A DNA stretch of 64,000 bases from Galerina marginata (GCA_023014335.1 JAECYW010000021.1:806001-870000), one strand, 5' to 3'. Counted from the stretch's first letter, positions 45,329 through 58,226 are shown. Numbers and translations: made by a program. The notes: generated by a model from the letters alone, not told the origin.

Positions 45329-48300
45329 GGTCGCAGTGGGCAGCCCGCCGCGCGTCAGGAGCTGCTGCAGCTGCTCGGCGGTGCTCGCCAGATTTAGTCA
45401 CGTCTAAAGTCCTGCATGGATGTATGTTTCAGTGCACAAGGAACAAAAGAGCACGACGGCGCACGCACCAAAAAAAAAAAGTCTCTCAAAATAAACTCCG
45501 TGCCTGCTCGGATCTAATAGGATTGTAGGATGGAGTGCCGTGTCGTGTCGCTGTAGTGTACGAGTCTCTATGGAATGAGGAGGAGAAGGAGAAGGAGAAA
45601 AGCAGGCGTCTATGGAGTAGCCAACCAAGGGACGGTGGGTTGAACAACTCGAGAGCGCCCTGGGAGCGCACTTGTGCACAGCTGACCCAAATCCGTCACA
45701 TGCCCACTCAATCCGTGTGAGTTGGGCAGCAGCTGATCAGCCCTTCTCTTACGTCCTCCTGCCTAATTCCAATGGATCCGAATCCGCGGTTCGTCTTTCT
45801 CTCTCGTCTTGGCTTGCCTTCACTCTGCCTCCCTCGGCTTGGCTCATCATCATCCCATGCGCCACACCGATCGAGTTACTGCATTCAATGTCGATCACTT
45901 TTGGTAACGCCAGCACCAGAGACACACTTCGGATTCAAATTCCATGTTCGACGGCGGAATTTGGACGTCTAGACTCTACCCGAGTTCCAGAGTTTGTTGG
46001 GAGCTTGACCCGACATACCGACTCTCCTCGACGTTCTAGAATTCCTCGCTCACATATAGGAATTTCCCGAATACAGAACAAATCTCATCAGTCTCTCGGT
46101 CTGGTCTCGTCAATGCTCATCGTCTCCGTTTCGTATGCCTATTTTATGGATTTTATTTTTGAGCTATGAAACCCTAGCTAGCTGGGGGCTGGTCCTTTCT
46201 TGTTCTAGCTCTTTCGCCTATTATTCTCATCCTCGACCTCACTTCCGAGCACTGGCATCATTACCACCAAAGTGCAAACAGAACCTCAGCGGGTGTTTAA
46301 TCAAATCCAAGTGAACCAGTCCCAGCATCATGATCACGGTGTCCGCCATCTTCATCACTGTTTGGCGTTTGGCATTTTAGCGTTCTATCATACTTACATA
46401 TAGCTCACTGCTCAGCGCTCAGCGCTCAGCCCTGCAATAAACCCCGCCCTGAATATTTATTCCGTCGTTTATCGTTGACACACCCACTGGCACAGCTCGA
46501 GCCTCGAACTCAACCCAAACCGACTCGTCATCACTGCACCGCTGCCTCGGTAAGCATTTATGTTTATTACTATCCAAGAAAACACTCATACCGTAGTATA
46601 CTAACATACATCATCATCATCCCAACTGGCAATGCCCAAAAGATCACCTGGACCTGGTCAGGTTCGATCGCGAGCCTATTCACTTAATTTTAATTGTGGG
46701 CGGACGGTACCTGCATCGTCATCGTCGTCCTCTCCTAGGCCTGCCCTTGTCCTACCCTGCACACTCCTGCTGCCAATCAAAAATACCGTACCTGCCTAAA
46801 ATACGGCCCGACTTCCTGCCCATGCCCACCACTTCTGCACTCCGAGTTCAATATTCTCGTTCTCATCCCATCCTCCTTTCAAGACCAACACCAATCATCA
46901 ATAAACCGTCGGGACGGAACTGCACCAAATTACCGCCCAAAACCCCGCGGGTCATATGTAAGTAATCAGACAGACAACCGGGGAAAGAAGGCTGGCCCAT
47001 GGTGGGCTGATTGAAATTCAGAGGACAGAAAATTGGAGTAAAGGCAAAGAATTCGAACACACCATCTTAATTATCTTTAGACTTCAACATTCCACCCAAG
47101 GCGAACCCGAACCTATCGACCCTCCAAAAAATGGATCTACTCACTGTCAGGCTCAGGCTCAGCACTGCCTATTGACACTTCATGATCATCCGAGTCGTCA
47201 TGATCAGTCCGACGGCCAACTTGAGAGGGTGACTCGAGTCTAGGAGTAAGACCCGTATGTATGATTATAACATTCATTCCACCCGTCTGAATCTGAATGA
47301 CCGGTCCATTCACTCGCTTCGTTAATTAGTAACGTTGAGCGTTATGGCACCTTGCATACTCGCACTTGAATGGACCCATTTATGGATCTCCCATCGGATC
47401 CCCCCGAGCCGAACCGACCCGCTCAAATCTTGGATCGAGTCGCCCGCACACTGGCCCGACATGTACATATTCAAGAACGAATATCACCACCCAAGCCGCC
47501 CAAAACAACGAAACCTCGTAGGCTTCGACCTTCGAACTTCGAAAAAAAACGCGGCTTCTGGCATGAGGACTCGGAGACTGGCGTGCCCGTGATCCCTTTA
47601 AATCTGTTTCTTCTGTCAATATCTGACGCTGCGAACTTGTTCGAACTCTCGATCGTCGACCTTCATTAAATGATTATGGACGCGATTCCTATCACCGAGC
47701 TGATGAAATGGCCTCCCTTTTTAAACTTCACGCGTTACCCTTGGCTACTCTATGACTCCTCCGAGTCGGTCACTTCCCAAGTCGAACGGTGCCGGTGAAT
47801 AAAACCACCACATGGACTCCGTATATCCTGTAATTTAGCAAGGGAACGCTTACCATATAATTACCGGCAACCAACTTGGAGTTTCGTTATAAATTACTTC
47901 TGTATGTGGATTGGGTTTGAACCTTGATATTAATAACTGACCGCGCGCTGAACCTTAATCAACCTTTTCCTCCAGGTTCTGAATCAGGCCACTCGAACAA
48001 GCGTACTTGCATTTATATGAAGGAATAGTGAAAGCTCACGCTTAAACACCAACCAAACCAGCTTACCATCAACCGGTGATACTTTTCCCTCGAATAATAT
48101 TGGTATACAGTTGAAGACCACGACCACGACCGCCACAAGTCACCACAAAAATAATTACCCAAGCCAACGGTCAGGAAATCTCCTTCATAATTAAATTAGC
48201 AACATAAGTGAGCAGTAATAGAGCAGCCGACGCCGCGCATCTGCAAGCATCCTTTTTTTAGGCCAACTCACATTATGGCGCAATTGGTACATCCATGATC

Positions 48301-49190
48301 CTAGGCCTTCAAGCTTCAAGCTCCAGCAAAGTAGAACGCAATATCAATTAAGCACCGAAATGACAGCCTGTGTTTCCTGGTGCGAAAATACACAGAACGT
48401 GGTTAGCGAGGGCTTCTGAGCTTCACATACCGGGAAACTGGACCCATATTTATATACACGAGTCATAAATACTGTAGAGCTCGAATTATTTAAAATGTTG
48501 GCTATAACCGAAGACGAGCTAACGGAGAACATATTAGAGTGAAAGGAAGCAGAAAAGCCAGGGGTCAGAGAACTACAAATCAAATAAACGGACATCGTCG
48601 GTGGCTCGCGGTCGTTCTTTCAGAAATAAAAACCCTTGGCACGTCCACGCCAAAGGTTAACGGTCGCGCGCAGATGACCGTTCACACCAACTGAATGGCT
48701 GACTGACTGACTGACTGACGTTGGCAGCGCTGCGCAGGTGGGGTATGTGGAGATGGCAGAAGCCTTTACAGGTCATGTCAACGGTCAGCGGACAACGCCC
48801 GAGAGCCCAGAAATAGGAATAAATCAGAGGTACCCATCCCATCTACGCGCATCTCGTCAATGACTGAGTGGATGTAGACGTAGACGTATGAACATCCAGA
48901 CGAGAGGTCGCGTGCCATAATTGTAAGAATCTGGCCTGAGCCAGTAAGCCCAGACCATAGCGAAATAAATCCAGCCGGGTAAGACAGTCGCATGGTGCAA
49001 TAATATGCGCATTGGTCATGATATGATAATGATATGATATCCCTTGCTACAGACGAGATTAATTGTGGGGGAAAAGAGAAAAAATGAGTGAATAAAAACT
49101 TAACCATGAAGAAAAAGAAAAAATGAAGACCGTCCGCCTTCAGCACTACAGCTCAGCCGCCAATCCCACACCCACACCCATACCAAATCC
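45329..49190 (+). other. host intergenic region, no gene supported
   Basis: A 3.9-kb gap between the 5' end of PSP1 and the 3' end of RGP1. Open frames are short and lack family resemblance or splice support; the longest (45,672-46,169) has no conserved motif. There is a (CTGA)n microsatellite near 48,695-48,718. It may contain a short unrecognised gene or non-coding transcripts; nothing in the sequence shows one. Confidence 0.5.
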
Positions 49191-52100
49191 TCAGACATCA
49201 AACACGACATCCAAAGCCTTGAACGCCGTATTCCCCGGGAACACCTTCACCGGCACCTCGCACTCGACCGTCTCGAGCTTCACGTCTCTCCACCCCTCTT
49301 CCCCACCTGCATAATCCACACCGACCCCGACCCCGCCAGCCATATCCGGTATGATCCCGTCATACCCATCCTCCGTCTCCATCCCAATCACAGTCCTTCC
49401 CCCACCCGCACCAGCACCACCGATACCCCCACCCTCCTCATCATCATCGTCCATGCCGAGTATATCCCCATCATGATACTCCCTCTCCGTGCCCTCCCCA
49501 GCATTCCCATACAACAACGATGACACGATATACCTTGACCACGTCCGCGGCGCCGACAGGAGCTGCTGCTGGCTCTGCCTCTTCGCCGCCGCAGCCGCCG
49601 CCAGTGCCTCCGCCTTCAGATCCGGCTTCTCCAGCGGCGCGTTCCCCGGCGTCGCGTGCCACGACGACCCCCATTCTCCCCGCGGGCCATCGCGCATGAG
49701 GCCCTTGAATCGCACGCCTTGCACGCCTGTCCACGAGGTCTCCGCTGCGATGCCAACGAGCAGGCAGAGCCGGACTTTCCACTCCACCCCCCCTGGTGTT
49801 GGTGTGGTGGACGCTCTCGCGGAGGGACTGTTGGGTGGGTTGGGCGGAGTGCCCACTCGGATTTGAAAGGCGGGGCTGGCGTCGGATGGGATGTCGAGTG
49901 AGAATGTCGTCCGGAGGGTGTTCAGTGTGAATGAAGAGTGCGATTCGGCATGGGCCCTTCGGAGGTGTCGCGCGCTTGAGGCAGGAGATATCGTGGACGG
50001 CAGTGTTTCATGAGATTCCAGGATGGCCGAGAGCTGTAAGCGAAGAAAGACACCACCTGTCAATCACAGTCATTCCGAAAGGTTAAAAGAAAGGTCAACC
50101 TTCAGAACGCGCGCTCGACTCGTCCGCTCATTCAATTCCACAACCCCAGTCACTGTCTCCCCAAGCCGATACGCAGACTTGGCAAACGTGAGCACAGCAA
50201 CCTTCACCCCGTCCTTATTCACATCATACGAAGCTATGAACCACACACATTCGTTAGCAAACCATCACCCCCGCTCGTGGACGCACACACCTTTCTTCGG
50301 GTTCCGCGTCAAGATCTCAACCGCCTCGCGACACCCAGCCAAACTGCCCTCCTCTGCCCGCTCTCTCTCGCTCTCGGTCCGTCGGAGCTCCGCGGCGCGA
50401 TGGTGTACAGCGCTGCGTTTCCCGTTTTGCGCGCTGGCGCCGTTTTTGGGCTTGATCTTTCCATGGCCGTTGCTCGGGCCTTCAGCGGACGATGCTGACG
50501 TCTCGGCGTCTTCGGAGCTTGAAGGTCCGTCTCGTTCCGCGTCGTCCTCGTGTACAGGATCTGGCAAGGAAGCCAGGAGTGAACGAGCATATTCCTGGAT
50601 AGATTCTAGGGTATTAGTCGAGGGGAAAGACGGAGAAGTCGAAGCTGAGAAAGAAAATTGCGTATCAGCATCAAATCGTATAATAGTACACCTCGAGCCT
50701 TACAGGACGGTAGTCGCGGCAAGGTCAAAGTTTTGCCAAACAACTCTCTAGATTCCTCTACAACCTTCGCCTCCGTGCCAGGCATGCCCACATCTTGCCT
50801 CCTGCTCACTGGCCATAAGAGATCGTACGGTTTCAATGAGCGACCCACTACAATTCCATAGAAAACGGTTCAGGATTAATCACCAAATAATGAAGAGGAG
50901 AATGCGTACCAGAAACATGGTTGTACACCCTTATTGGCACTTTCATGACGCGACTGATGCTATTCGCGCTTACTCCTCCTCCTCCACCTCCTCCCGAAGC
51001 ACCAGCACGACATGTACCCACAACCAGTTCATAAGAAAACTTGAGTGATTTTCCCTTGAAAGTCGGCGGCAGGTTATCCGGAAGCTTGACGCTATAAGTA
51101 TCTGATGAAGGTAATAAAATAAAAATTAGAATCACGACATTGTACGCAGTCAAGCAAACAAGAACATACAGCTCCGCGACTCTCCAGGCGCGAGAGAAAG
51201 ATCAACTGCCAACATCGCCGACTGGATCTCGAACGTTGGTAGAGGCTCTTCCGGGTCGATCTCCTCGACTGGTCCAGATCCAAAGCCTAGAACGCCAGGA
51301 CTGCCACTATTCGGAAACCTCCCAGAATTAGGTGTCATAGTTGGAGTAAATGGGCCCGAAGACGACGACGACGACCGCCACCGCGTAGACCCACCTCGCG
51401 AAAGAGCCGAACTAGGCGCCGGGCTGGACATCGAAGCGACCAATGAAGTCGGCGACAAAATCGAAAGTAGCCCCGCCGAGAATGATGACGACCGGCTGTG
51501 CGTCTGCCGGTGCCGCGGTCGAGGCGACGTGGGCGGGTTCAGCGTAGATGTGATATCCATGCTGCCCCCGCCGAGCACCGAGCGGTTGAGCAGCGCGGAC
51601 CGCACGGCGTTGAGTGTCTGGGACTGCTCCGGCGTAGGAAGCGCGCCAGCGACGGGAATAACCAAAACCGTGCCAGTCAGCTGGGCGTACGAATACAGGA
51701 TCAGCTCGTTGTTGGGAGGTGGGAAGGTGGACGCGAACGCGGAACGGGGAGGTTGGAGGTACCCCCGCGGAGAACTGGAGGGCTGGCCCAGCCCTAGGGG
51801 TGCCGGACGGTGGTGGTTCGTATGGCTGGGTTGCTGCTGCTGTCGTGGAGGTGGATACGCGTAAACGGAATTGTTCGGGGGTAAGTTCGGTGTTGAGGCC
51901 GTGATGGGAGTATGGGGTGAGAACGAAACCGGTTCGATGGTGGGCAGCCCGATCGCTGGGGTAGACGGGTATGGTGATGAAAGCGCAGCCTCTGCTATTG
52001 GGTCCAGAGCCAGTGAGAACGTGGATGTAGAAGAATTGGGAGAGTAAGGAAAGGGCGGAACAGAAGTCGTCGGTGACAAAACGTCAAGCGAAAACTGACC

Positions 52101-52748
52101 GTCGAGGATAGACTGTTTCCGAGCATGTGGGTGGTCGGAGGACAGTGGAAGGGTATCCGTCCGTGCAAGAGGCGAAGGAATGTTGGGGGTTGTTGGTGCT
52201 ATATTGTCATAAGCAATCAAAACAAATCTAACAGAAATTTACTCACTGTTCCGTGAATCAGTATAAAATGATCTTTGTGAATAAGGCGCTGAGGAGGCTG
52301 CTTCTGCCAACTGGTCTTCTAATTGAAATGGAGAAACCGACACGGAAAGCGACTTGGGCACAAGTTGCCTTTTCCTCCTTTGCTCCAATAATTCAGGCAG
52401 CTTGTCCGAGTGGGATGGTAATGTAGGTGGAGGTTTTGTTTTCCCAATGATGCCCTTCCTGCGAGGTAACTCATCGTTGGCTGTTGTTCGAGACGTAGAC
52501 GGTAAAGCAGCGCTACGTGGTGTCCCCGGAGATGTTGGTGGCCGGGCGAGCGGTGCTGAGCTGATTGAGTGTGCTCCGCGTTTGTGAGAATGAGACGTTG
52601 GTCTCGATGGGCCCGCCTCTGGCGAACGTGTGTTGGTGAACGTGATTGTCACTGAAAACGGTTCGCCGGCGAAGTAGGACGACTGGGATGGTGTCACGAC
52701 AACGCGAACTGGAGAGTCGACATCCGGCGTCGTTGTCAAACCAGGCAT
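49191..52748 (-). CDS. RGP1: RGP1, Ric1-Rgp1 Golgi exchange factor subunit (1,065 aa)
   Basis: The seven-exon model is 52,247-52,748, 51,170-52,198, 50,910-51,101, 50,704-50,847, 50,291-50,644, 50,100-50,233 and 49,191-50,033. All introns are GT-AG of 48-68 nt and in frame. The N-terminus has the arrestin-like strand pattern VRVVVTPSQSSYFAGEPFSV. A long Ser/Pro-rich insert fills residues about 60-340 and 370-470. Then come LPPTFKGKSLKFSYELVVGT, ASYDVNKDGVKVAVLTFAKS and YRLGETVTGVVELNE, SAILESHETLPSTI, FSLDIPSDASPAFQ and a diagnostic C-terminal VPVKVFPGNTAFKALDVVFD. In yeast, Rgp1 with Ric1 activates the Rab Ypt6 for retrograde traffic to the Golgi. The acidic/Gly insert near the end (DDDDEEGGGIGGAG) is lineage specific. 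Confidence 0.92.
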
Positions 52749-53859
52749 CCTGGGATGAGGGAGTATGAATTCGTTGCAAAAACGAAGCTATAACGTGGAA
52801 CCCGACGCAATGGGTTTGTCACCACGTCGCGCCTTCCGGACCAAATTCTGAAGAACCAAATGATGCGGTCGGGAGAGATAGAGAGCGGTTCGGATTCCCA
52901 CAAGCGTGGCTGGAATTCACCCAAGAAACTGTATACGTTGGAAAGACATAGATGGTTGTGCTTGAGCCGGCATTCAATGCAACCAGGTTTATTCGGTAAG
53001 GAGATGTTATTACTCACGGTCTTTCCTACTGACGATTAGGCCGGGAAATCGAGCACGCTTTCGGTATGGAACGTTCGAATCCACTTGGCGGAGATGGGGT
53101 ATAATGAAAGCCTATAATGAAAGCATGAAGAGATCCAGACAGTGGAGGTGGTGACGACGGTGGAAAGACTGTGAACAAAACACCAAAATAGGCCATGTCA
53201 GTGTTTGGCATTGACCACTGGTCCTAATAGATCCACCCTCTTTGACTTCATACTTCCGGCCGCCTTCACACCGTTTCGAAGAATTGTGTATTCTTCCCTC
53301 GAATTTGGTTCTAAATGAATCCCAAAATATAACCGGTTTTCTGTTCGTGTTCTGGGACGTTATCATTACTTGCCGAGGCGACGGCAAGTACTCGAGCTAA
53401 AGCTAAGAAAAATACCGCTCATCATGGGTTATTTTCTGAATCTTTTTGTACCCAAAAGCTCGACAAAGCCACAAATGCTTCTTCAGTGTTTCTCGAGCCT
53501 GGAATCCACACTTTCCTTTGACTTAACATCAGCCTGTGTGGATGTAATGTTAAAGAGATCAAAAATCGATTATTAAAGTCCCTACAGAAAGCATATCGCA
53601 CTTATATTTAGATGGCTCACTGAGTTAACCTCAAATACACGTGCCTATTAGGCCTGAGCCTTCGCCGCCGCCAGAAACTGGCTGCCACCAACAGGTACTT
53701 ACACCTTTCCAAATTACTCAACTCCAGCATCGAAATCACTTTCGCTTGGCGTTCTATTTTTGTCCGATCAAATTTCATCCATCAATTCTCACGAAATGTA
53801 GACTGACTGCGAGTCTGCAAATGCGTTCTTTTACACAAATTTTACCCAACAAAATCTAC
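52749..53859 (+). other. intergenic, RGP1 upstream and GH6 downstream
   Basis: No credible gene. Small frames only. It probably contains the RGP1 promoter, but no clear TATA element was found. Confidence 0.5.
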
Positions 53860-55190
53860 TCAAAACCACGTAAGCTCCAGCGGAGGATTCGCGCCTTTCA
53901 CCAAACCAACTGTATACGCATTAAACCACAGACCCGCCTCCGGCGCCGGGACCTGTGCAACAGCGTCGACACAAGTCGTATCGAACCTCGGCGAGGTCGA
54001 ATCCGAGGTCCCATCCGACTCGCCCCCCGGCTTCACCCACACAATCGCATCCACAAACGTATTATTCAGCACACCCTGACTCGTCGTCGGCCGCGTCCCA
54101 AAGCCCGCATTCTTTACATTACACCACTGCCCCCAGTCGGTGCGCACCCCCGCCTGCCCCGCGCGCCCTTGGTCGATGATGAAGTGCGCAGGGTACCCTG
54201 CACTCTGGAGGAACGGAGTGAGTGAGTTCACGTAGTGGAACTCGTCCCAGCTGTTCGAGTATTGCGTGAAGTTTTCTCGTACTGGGGCGATATATTGGTT
54301 GTAGTTGGATACGTTAGTGGCTAGACCACGGACGGTTGCGCCAGCGGTAATATTTTGCGCGCCTTGCAGAACTTCGGCGAAGACGGCGGCGGCGGGTGCG
54401 AGATTCGAGTCCCACCCGAGCCACCCACCGTGGCCGGCGTCGAGGTAGATGGCGACGTTGGGAAGCTGCAGTTTGGCAATCGCGTATGAGATGCCTTGCT
54501 TATAAGCCGAGGCGGCATTGGCGCATTTCTCGACATTAAGGTTGGTGACGACATTGGCAAGTGAGTCGGGCTCGAGGAGAACCACAAAGCTGAGCTTTTT
54601 GGCATTTGCAGTCGACAGCTGGGTCACGACGGCTATAGGACACAGTTAATTGAGCAAATAATTCGTGAATCAGAGGTCCAAAACTACGAACAGTCAATGA
54701 AACCCTTATATTTGTTCAGACCATCGTCCGCAAGACTAAATTCTCCAGCAGAGGCCTTGGCGGAGCAATCGCGATCAGGCAAGTTATACACAACAAGCTG
54801 AACGACTTGCTTATTCCGCGAAAATGGTTGGGCCACCAGCGCATCGGTAACAAGGTCCTTAACACCCGAGACCTTGAATATAAAACGGGATCAGTGCCCA
54901 TTCATTCGTGAACCAGTATACAGGCTCCTTACACTGGCACTGTCTGCTAGCCAAGAAAAGGTAGGAATTTTCTGCACCGTCCGTGCCTTCGCCGCGTTGA
55001 TGAAATCAAGTTTCTTGAGGAAGTATTGGATAGTCGCATCCAGGTTTGACGCGTATCCCTTATTGGCGAAGGCTGTCTTCCCGAGGTACGGATTGATGTC
55101 ATTTCCTGAAGCCGGGGGTTTTGGTGCAGCGGAGAGTACAACGGAAGGAGCGAGCGCCAAAGCACAAGCAAGGACCTTCAGGTGATGCAT
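53860..55190 (-). CDS. GH6 cellulase (cellobiohydrolase II type), no CBM, 403 aa
   Basis: Exons 54,933-55,190, 54,692-54,872 and 53,860-54,632; both introns keep frame. Signal peptide at residues 1 to about 21 (hydrophobic LKVLACALALAPSVVL). The catalytic domain follows at once: NPYLGKTAFANKGYAS, VVQLVVYNLPDRDC (Y115 and D121 correspond to Tyr169 and Asp175 of Trichoderma Cel6A), LEPDSLANVVTNLNV (D169 matches the acid Asp221), YLDAGHGGWLGW, HFIIDQGRAG, QWCNVKNAGFGTRPTT and WVKPGGESDGTSD near the base region. Enzymes of this family cut cellobiose units from the non-reducing end of cellulose. No carbohydrate-binding module or linker is present, which occurs in some basidiomycete members. A Cys common in the GGECDG motif is Ser here. 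Confidence 0.93.
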
Positions 55191-55276
55191 GGAATGAACG
55201 AAAAGGCCGACAAGCGGAAACGCAGAGAAAGACAGGTGAGGGGGGAAGACTAGGCGAAAAGGGACGTCTGAACCCC

Positions 55277-55284
55277 ATTTAATA
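55277..55284 (-). promoter_or_regulatory. possible TATA element of GH6 gene
   Basis: TATTAAAT on the minus strand about 90 bp upstream of the ATG at 55,190. Position fits a core promoter; sequence evidence only. Confidence 0.35.
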
Positions 55285-56252
55285 GTACAAAATTTGGCTG
55301 TTGGTTGACGAGGTAACCTTCTTTCCCCATGAAATTTCGGGATAATTTTCGGAGAGGAGAGATAGATAAGTAGTGTAATACCTCAGAAAAGCCAGGAAAA
55401 GGTAGACTGCATGCGGGCGAGCGGGTTGACCAGTCGTCACAAGATAGGGTTGCTCATAAGATCCCGAAGTTTGCCCATCACATGTAGAACGCGTCATAAA
55501 CGTAATGTTTTTTCCATTTCGCATTTCTGCATCAAGAAATAGGAGACTTGGGACTGAGTGTTTGTTGCGCCAAGTTGCGACATCTTCTGCCCCGACCGGG
55601 TCATACAGAAGACGCGAAATATGCCCGAAGTCAGAAAAGCTTGGGATGAACTTGACAGGACATTGTCGATAGAGCCACATAAGCAGAGTTTGCAGGAAAG
55701 AGGATCTAGGTCATATCCAGAACTATTTATGACCTCGAAGCTCCCCGAAGGTCCTGTAAAATCTTGCGACAGCGTGTTGTGATTGCCTTCTGATGGAGGA
55801 CAAGGAGGCTTTAAGTCCGAGTCAAATAGCTCCGTAATCTCGGTCACCTGAATAAGGCGCATTTATGCCAGGAACATTGAGAGCGTTGAGCGTCGCCTGA
55901 AGAGAAGGTCGTACGTAGGTGTTTGAACGGCATACCGAAATTGTGGCGAGTACTCTTCATTGTCAACCAATTGTTTGCTGGGAGATTCAAGCCATGTATC
56001 TGGCTTCTTATGGAACTTCTTTGGCGAGGCGTCGTTGTCTATTTTGCGAAGACGTGCCATGGGGAGTCCTCGGTTGATTTTATCATGCCCCGATTTCTTG
56101 GCAAGAGTCAGGTGTTGGCGTAATTGAATGCTGGCAAGCATTCCACAGGTGAGAATAATTAACGAAACTCTTGCGTGAGCAAACGGCTGTATACACCAGA
56201 GAATTGTTGCCGCAGTCAATTTTTCGTGCAGGTGGAGAGTAGTGAGAGTCAT
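55279..56252 (-). other. open frames of uncertain status
   Basis: Three minus-strand frames (55,863-56,252; 55,494-55,862; 55,279-55,680) abut or overlap. The last contains DPVGAEDVATWRNKHSVPSL and LFLDAEMRNGKNITFMTRST, which look protein-like. I could not join them with splice sites into a recognisable product. A decayed or unusual gene is possible; so is chance. Confidence 0.3.
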
Positions 56253-56294
56253 TTACCGACGACCCAAAAGAAGATGGAAGACATGAATGACTGT

Positions 56295-57196
56295 TCACGC
56301 AACTCCATCTGCCATCCTTCCTAATAGCCGCTCTCGAAGCTGAATAAGCTCCATCTGTCTTTGACGAGCAAAACGTAGTTCATGCTTGGCTATTTCTAGG
56401 TTCTTTCATAGCGAGAAGGAATCAAACTCGAATATCGGAAATCTTGCAAGACTGGCTTACAGGTGGGAGACCTTGGAAAGCCTTGAGCTTGGGTCGTTTC
56501 TCCTTGATCTTTCGTTCCTTGGCCCGATTTTTCTTTTTCTGTGCGAGTAAATGACCGACGGTAACCGAGATTTCGAGCGGTTCCTCGGCCTATCGGATAG
56601 AATAATTCGGAATGTAAGTGTGGGTTGGCGACTACAATTCAAGAGAACTGGAACTCACCAACATAATTTCCAATTCGCGGTGGCATTCTTTTGCTTTCTT
56701 AACCAAAGCCTCTCTGCGTCTCTCGATGGTCGCAACAGTTTCTGGATTAAGGCTACTAGAAGACCCGGGAGTCAACACTTCATTCCAGCTGTTCTCTTGG
56801 GTCAGGAGATCAATTTCATAGTTGACGGAAGTGGAGCGCACTGGGCGAGCAAATCGCGTTCATGTTTCAAGGAAGCCAAAAGGTGCTTCAGCTCGTCTTC
56901 TACTTGTTTGAGACGATTCAAGGAGCGCGAGAGGGTCAGCTTGTCGACGGTGAGGTTGTCGATGGCTGTTGAATAGCTGTTTAATTCATCACGGCAATCA
57001 ATTGACGCGGGGCATGTCATGAAAGATGGCCGCACCTTGCAAATGAGGCATCAGGAATATCAAGAAGTTCCAAGACACGAGCTAGGATGTCGATACAGCG
57101 AACGAGTTCTTCTTCCGAATCGCTGGGACTGTCGGAAACTTGAAGAGGTGGAAGGTGGGTGTTCCAGATCCTGTCATAATCATCATAGGAGGACAT
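56295..57196 (-). CDS. small coiled-coil protein, final exon frame uncertain
   Basis: The model is exons 57,036-57,196, 56,842-56,976, 56,659-56,788 and 56,461-56,589, then a last exon ending at 56,295. The first four join in frame through 53-69 nt introns, two with GTGCG donors. The product starts MSSYDDYDRIWNTHLPPLQV and includes ELVRCIDILARVLELLDIP, AIDNLTVDKLTLSRSLNRLK, LNPETVATIERRREALVKKA and KERKIKEKRPKLKAFQGLPP. The last exon would give KHELRFARQRQMELIQLRER and LLGRMADGVA, but the junction is one base out of phase, so a frameshift, an odd splice site or a base error is present. It is coiled coil throughout; I do not recognise the function. A decayed 3' copy is at 40,540-40,910. Confidence 0.6.
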
Positions 57197-57838
57197 TAAT
57201 ATTGTGGTTCTATAGTTTGCGCTTCCTAGAAACCAATAATGATAAGAGTATTCGTTGATTGACGGTGATGGAGATTGTCAAGAAAGGTTTCGGTCACCTG
57301 CGACTCGACGCGACGCGACGACACTGACCGTGCGAAAATGATGGCAACATACCAAGGTCTCAGTTAAATCCTACGCGTCCTTCACCTTGCTAGCACAAGC
57401 GCACTGTGATGTTCGCGTCCTCATGTCCCTACCATTTTCCTCACTGGTTCCTTCTTGGGTTCTCAACGCCGCCACGGCACTCACTGCAGCTCAATGCCAC
57501 GCATCCATTCGCTCCCATCGCCTTTTTGTTCACGCCTGTGCTCGTCGTTCTTGAATTTTGAGCTCCCACCACATGCTACCTGCCGCGTCTACCATTGTGC
57601 AGTCGCACGCTCCCGAAAAGACAACCTCGGACGACGGGAAACGTCGTTTCTTTGGCCTTCTTTATTAGGATAACGATGCCATGGGTGTTACTTGTTTCTA
57701 ACAACACTTCAGCGAACTCTCGTTACCTAAAGTTTGGCCAGTACGACTATCCGAGAAGCTCCAGGAATCCGCCGCCATCTTTGACGTCGCCCCCCCTCCT
57801 CGCAGCCTTCGATAGGCGACAGGGAGGGGGGGAAGAAA
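57197..57838 (+). other. intergenic, no gene seen
   Basis: Upstream of the coiled-coil gene; contains CGACTCGACGCGACGCGACG near 57,301. The plus frame at 57,455-57,673 has no supporting feature. Confidence 0.45.
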
Positions 57839-58226
57839 GGTGCGCGCGAAGAAGTTGCCGATGCAGGTTGTTGATGCGGAGTATCAGTGGTTAGTGAAAA
57901 AAAAAATTTTCTCTCTTGTTTTATTTTCTTTCCTTCCTCTCCCATTTTCTCTTGTGTGTTCGACCGTGGTATGAACGTGTACTGACTCGCGCCGGTTTCC
58001 CCATCCCTCTCCCTTTCGCCTCTCAACGTAATTAAGGACCGACGGAAGTTGACGTTCTATTTCATCGCGGAGAAGTGCATTGATTTCTTGTTAAGAACTT
58101 TTCCGGTGCGTGTTGTGTCAATCCCCTTTACGTCACTTCTAACCTCGGCGGTTTGTATTTTGTAGGTTATACAAACCGCGGATATGGATGGCGTCGCTAC
58201 GAGGCAGCGGTGGGTTCGAGCAGTGA
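57839..58226 (+). pseudogene. duplicated 3' end of PSP1
   Basis: Reads VRAKKLPMQVVDAEYQW at the start, then the first intron region, then GGACCGACGGAAGTTGACGT (DRRKLTFYFIAEK), the second intron with its GTGCGTG donor, and finally the last PSP1 exon to GGGTTCGAGCAGTGA (stop 58,224-58,226). Compared with PSP1 the second exon has several substitutions and a frame break (FLLRTFP instead of FRELVRELF). Introns are present, so this is a DNA-level copy. It has no start or upstream part. Confidence 0.85.

Noticed and set aside
42760..45528. Many long plus- and minus-strand frames over PSP1
   Set aside because: GC-rich low-complexity and trinucleotide repeats open all frames. Only the minus frame ending in the PSP1 domain has conserved sequence and splice sites.
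45672..46169. 165-codon plus frame between PSP1 and RGP1
   Set aside because: No motif, signal or intron structure; composition like the surrounding intergenic DNA.
54400..54420. GATTCGAGTCCCA, resembling a tRNA T-loop
   Set aside because: It is inside the GH6 coding sequence and no acceptor stem or other arms can be formed. No tRNA was found elsewhere.
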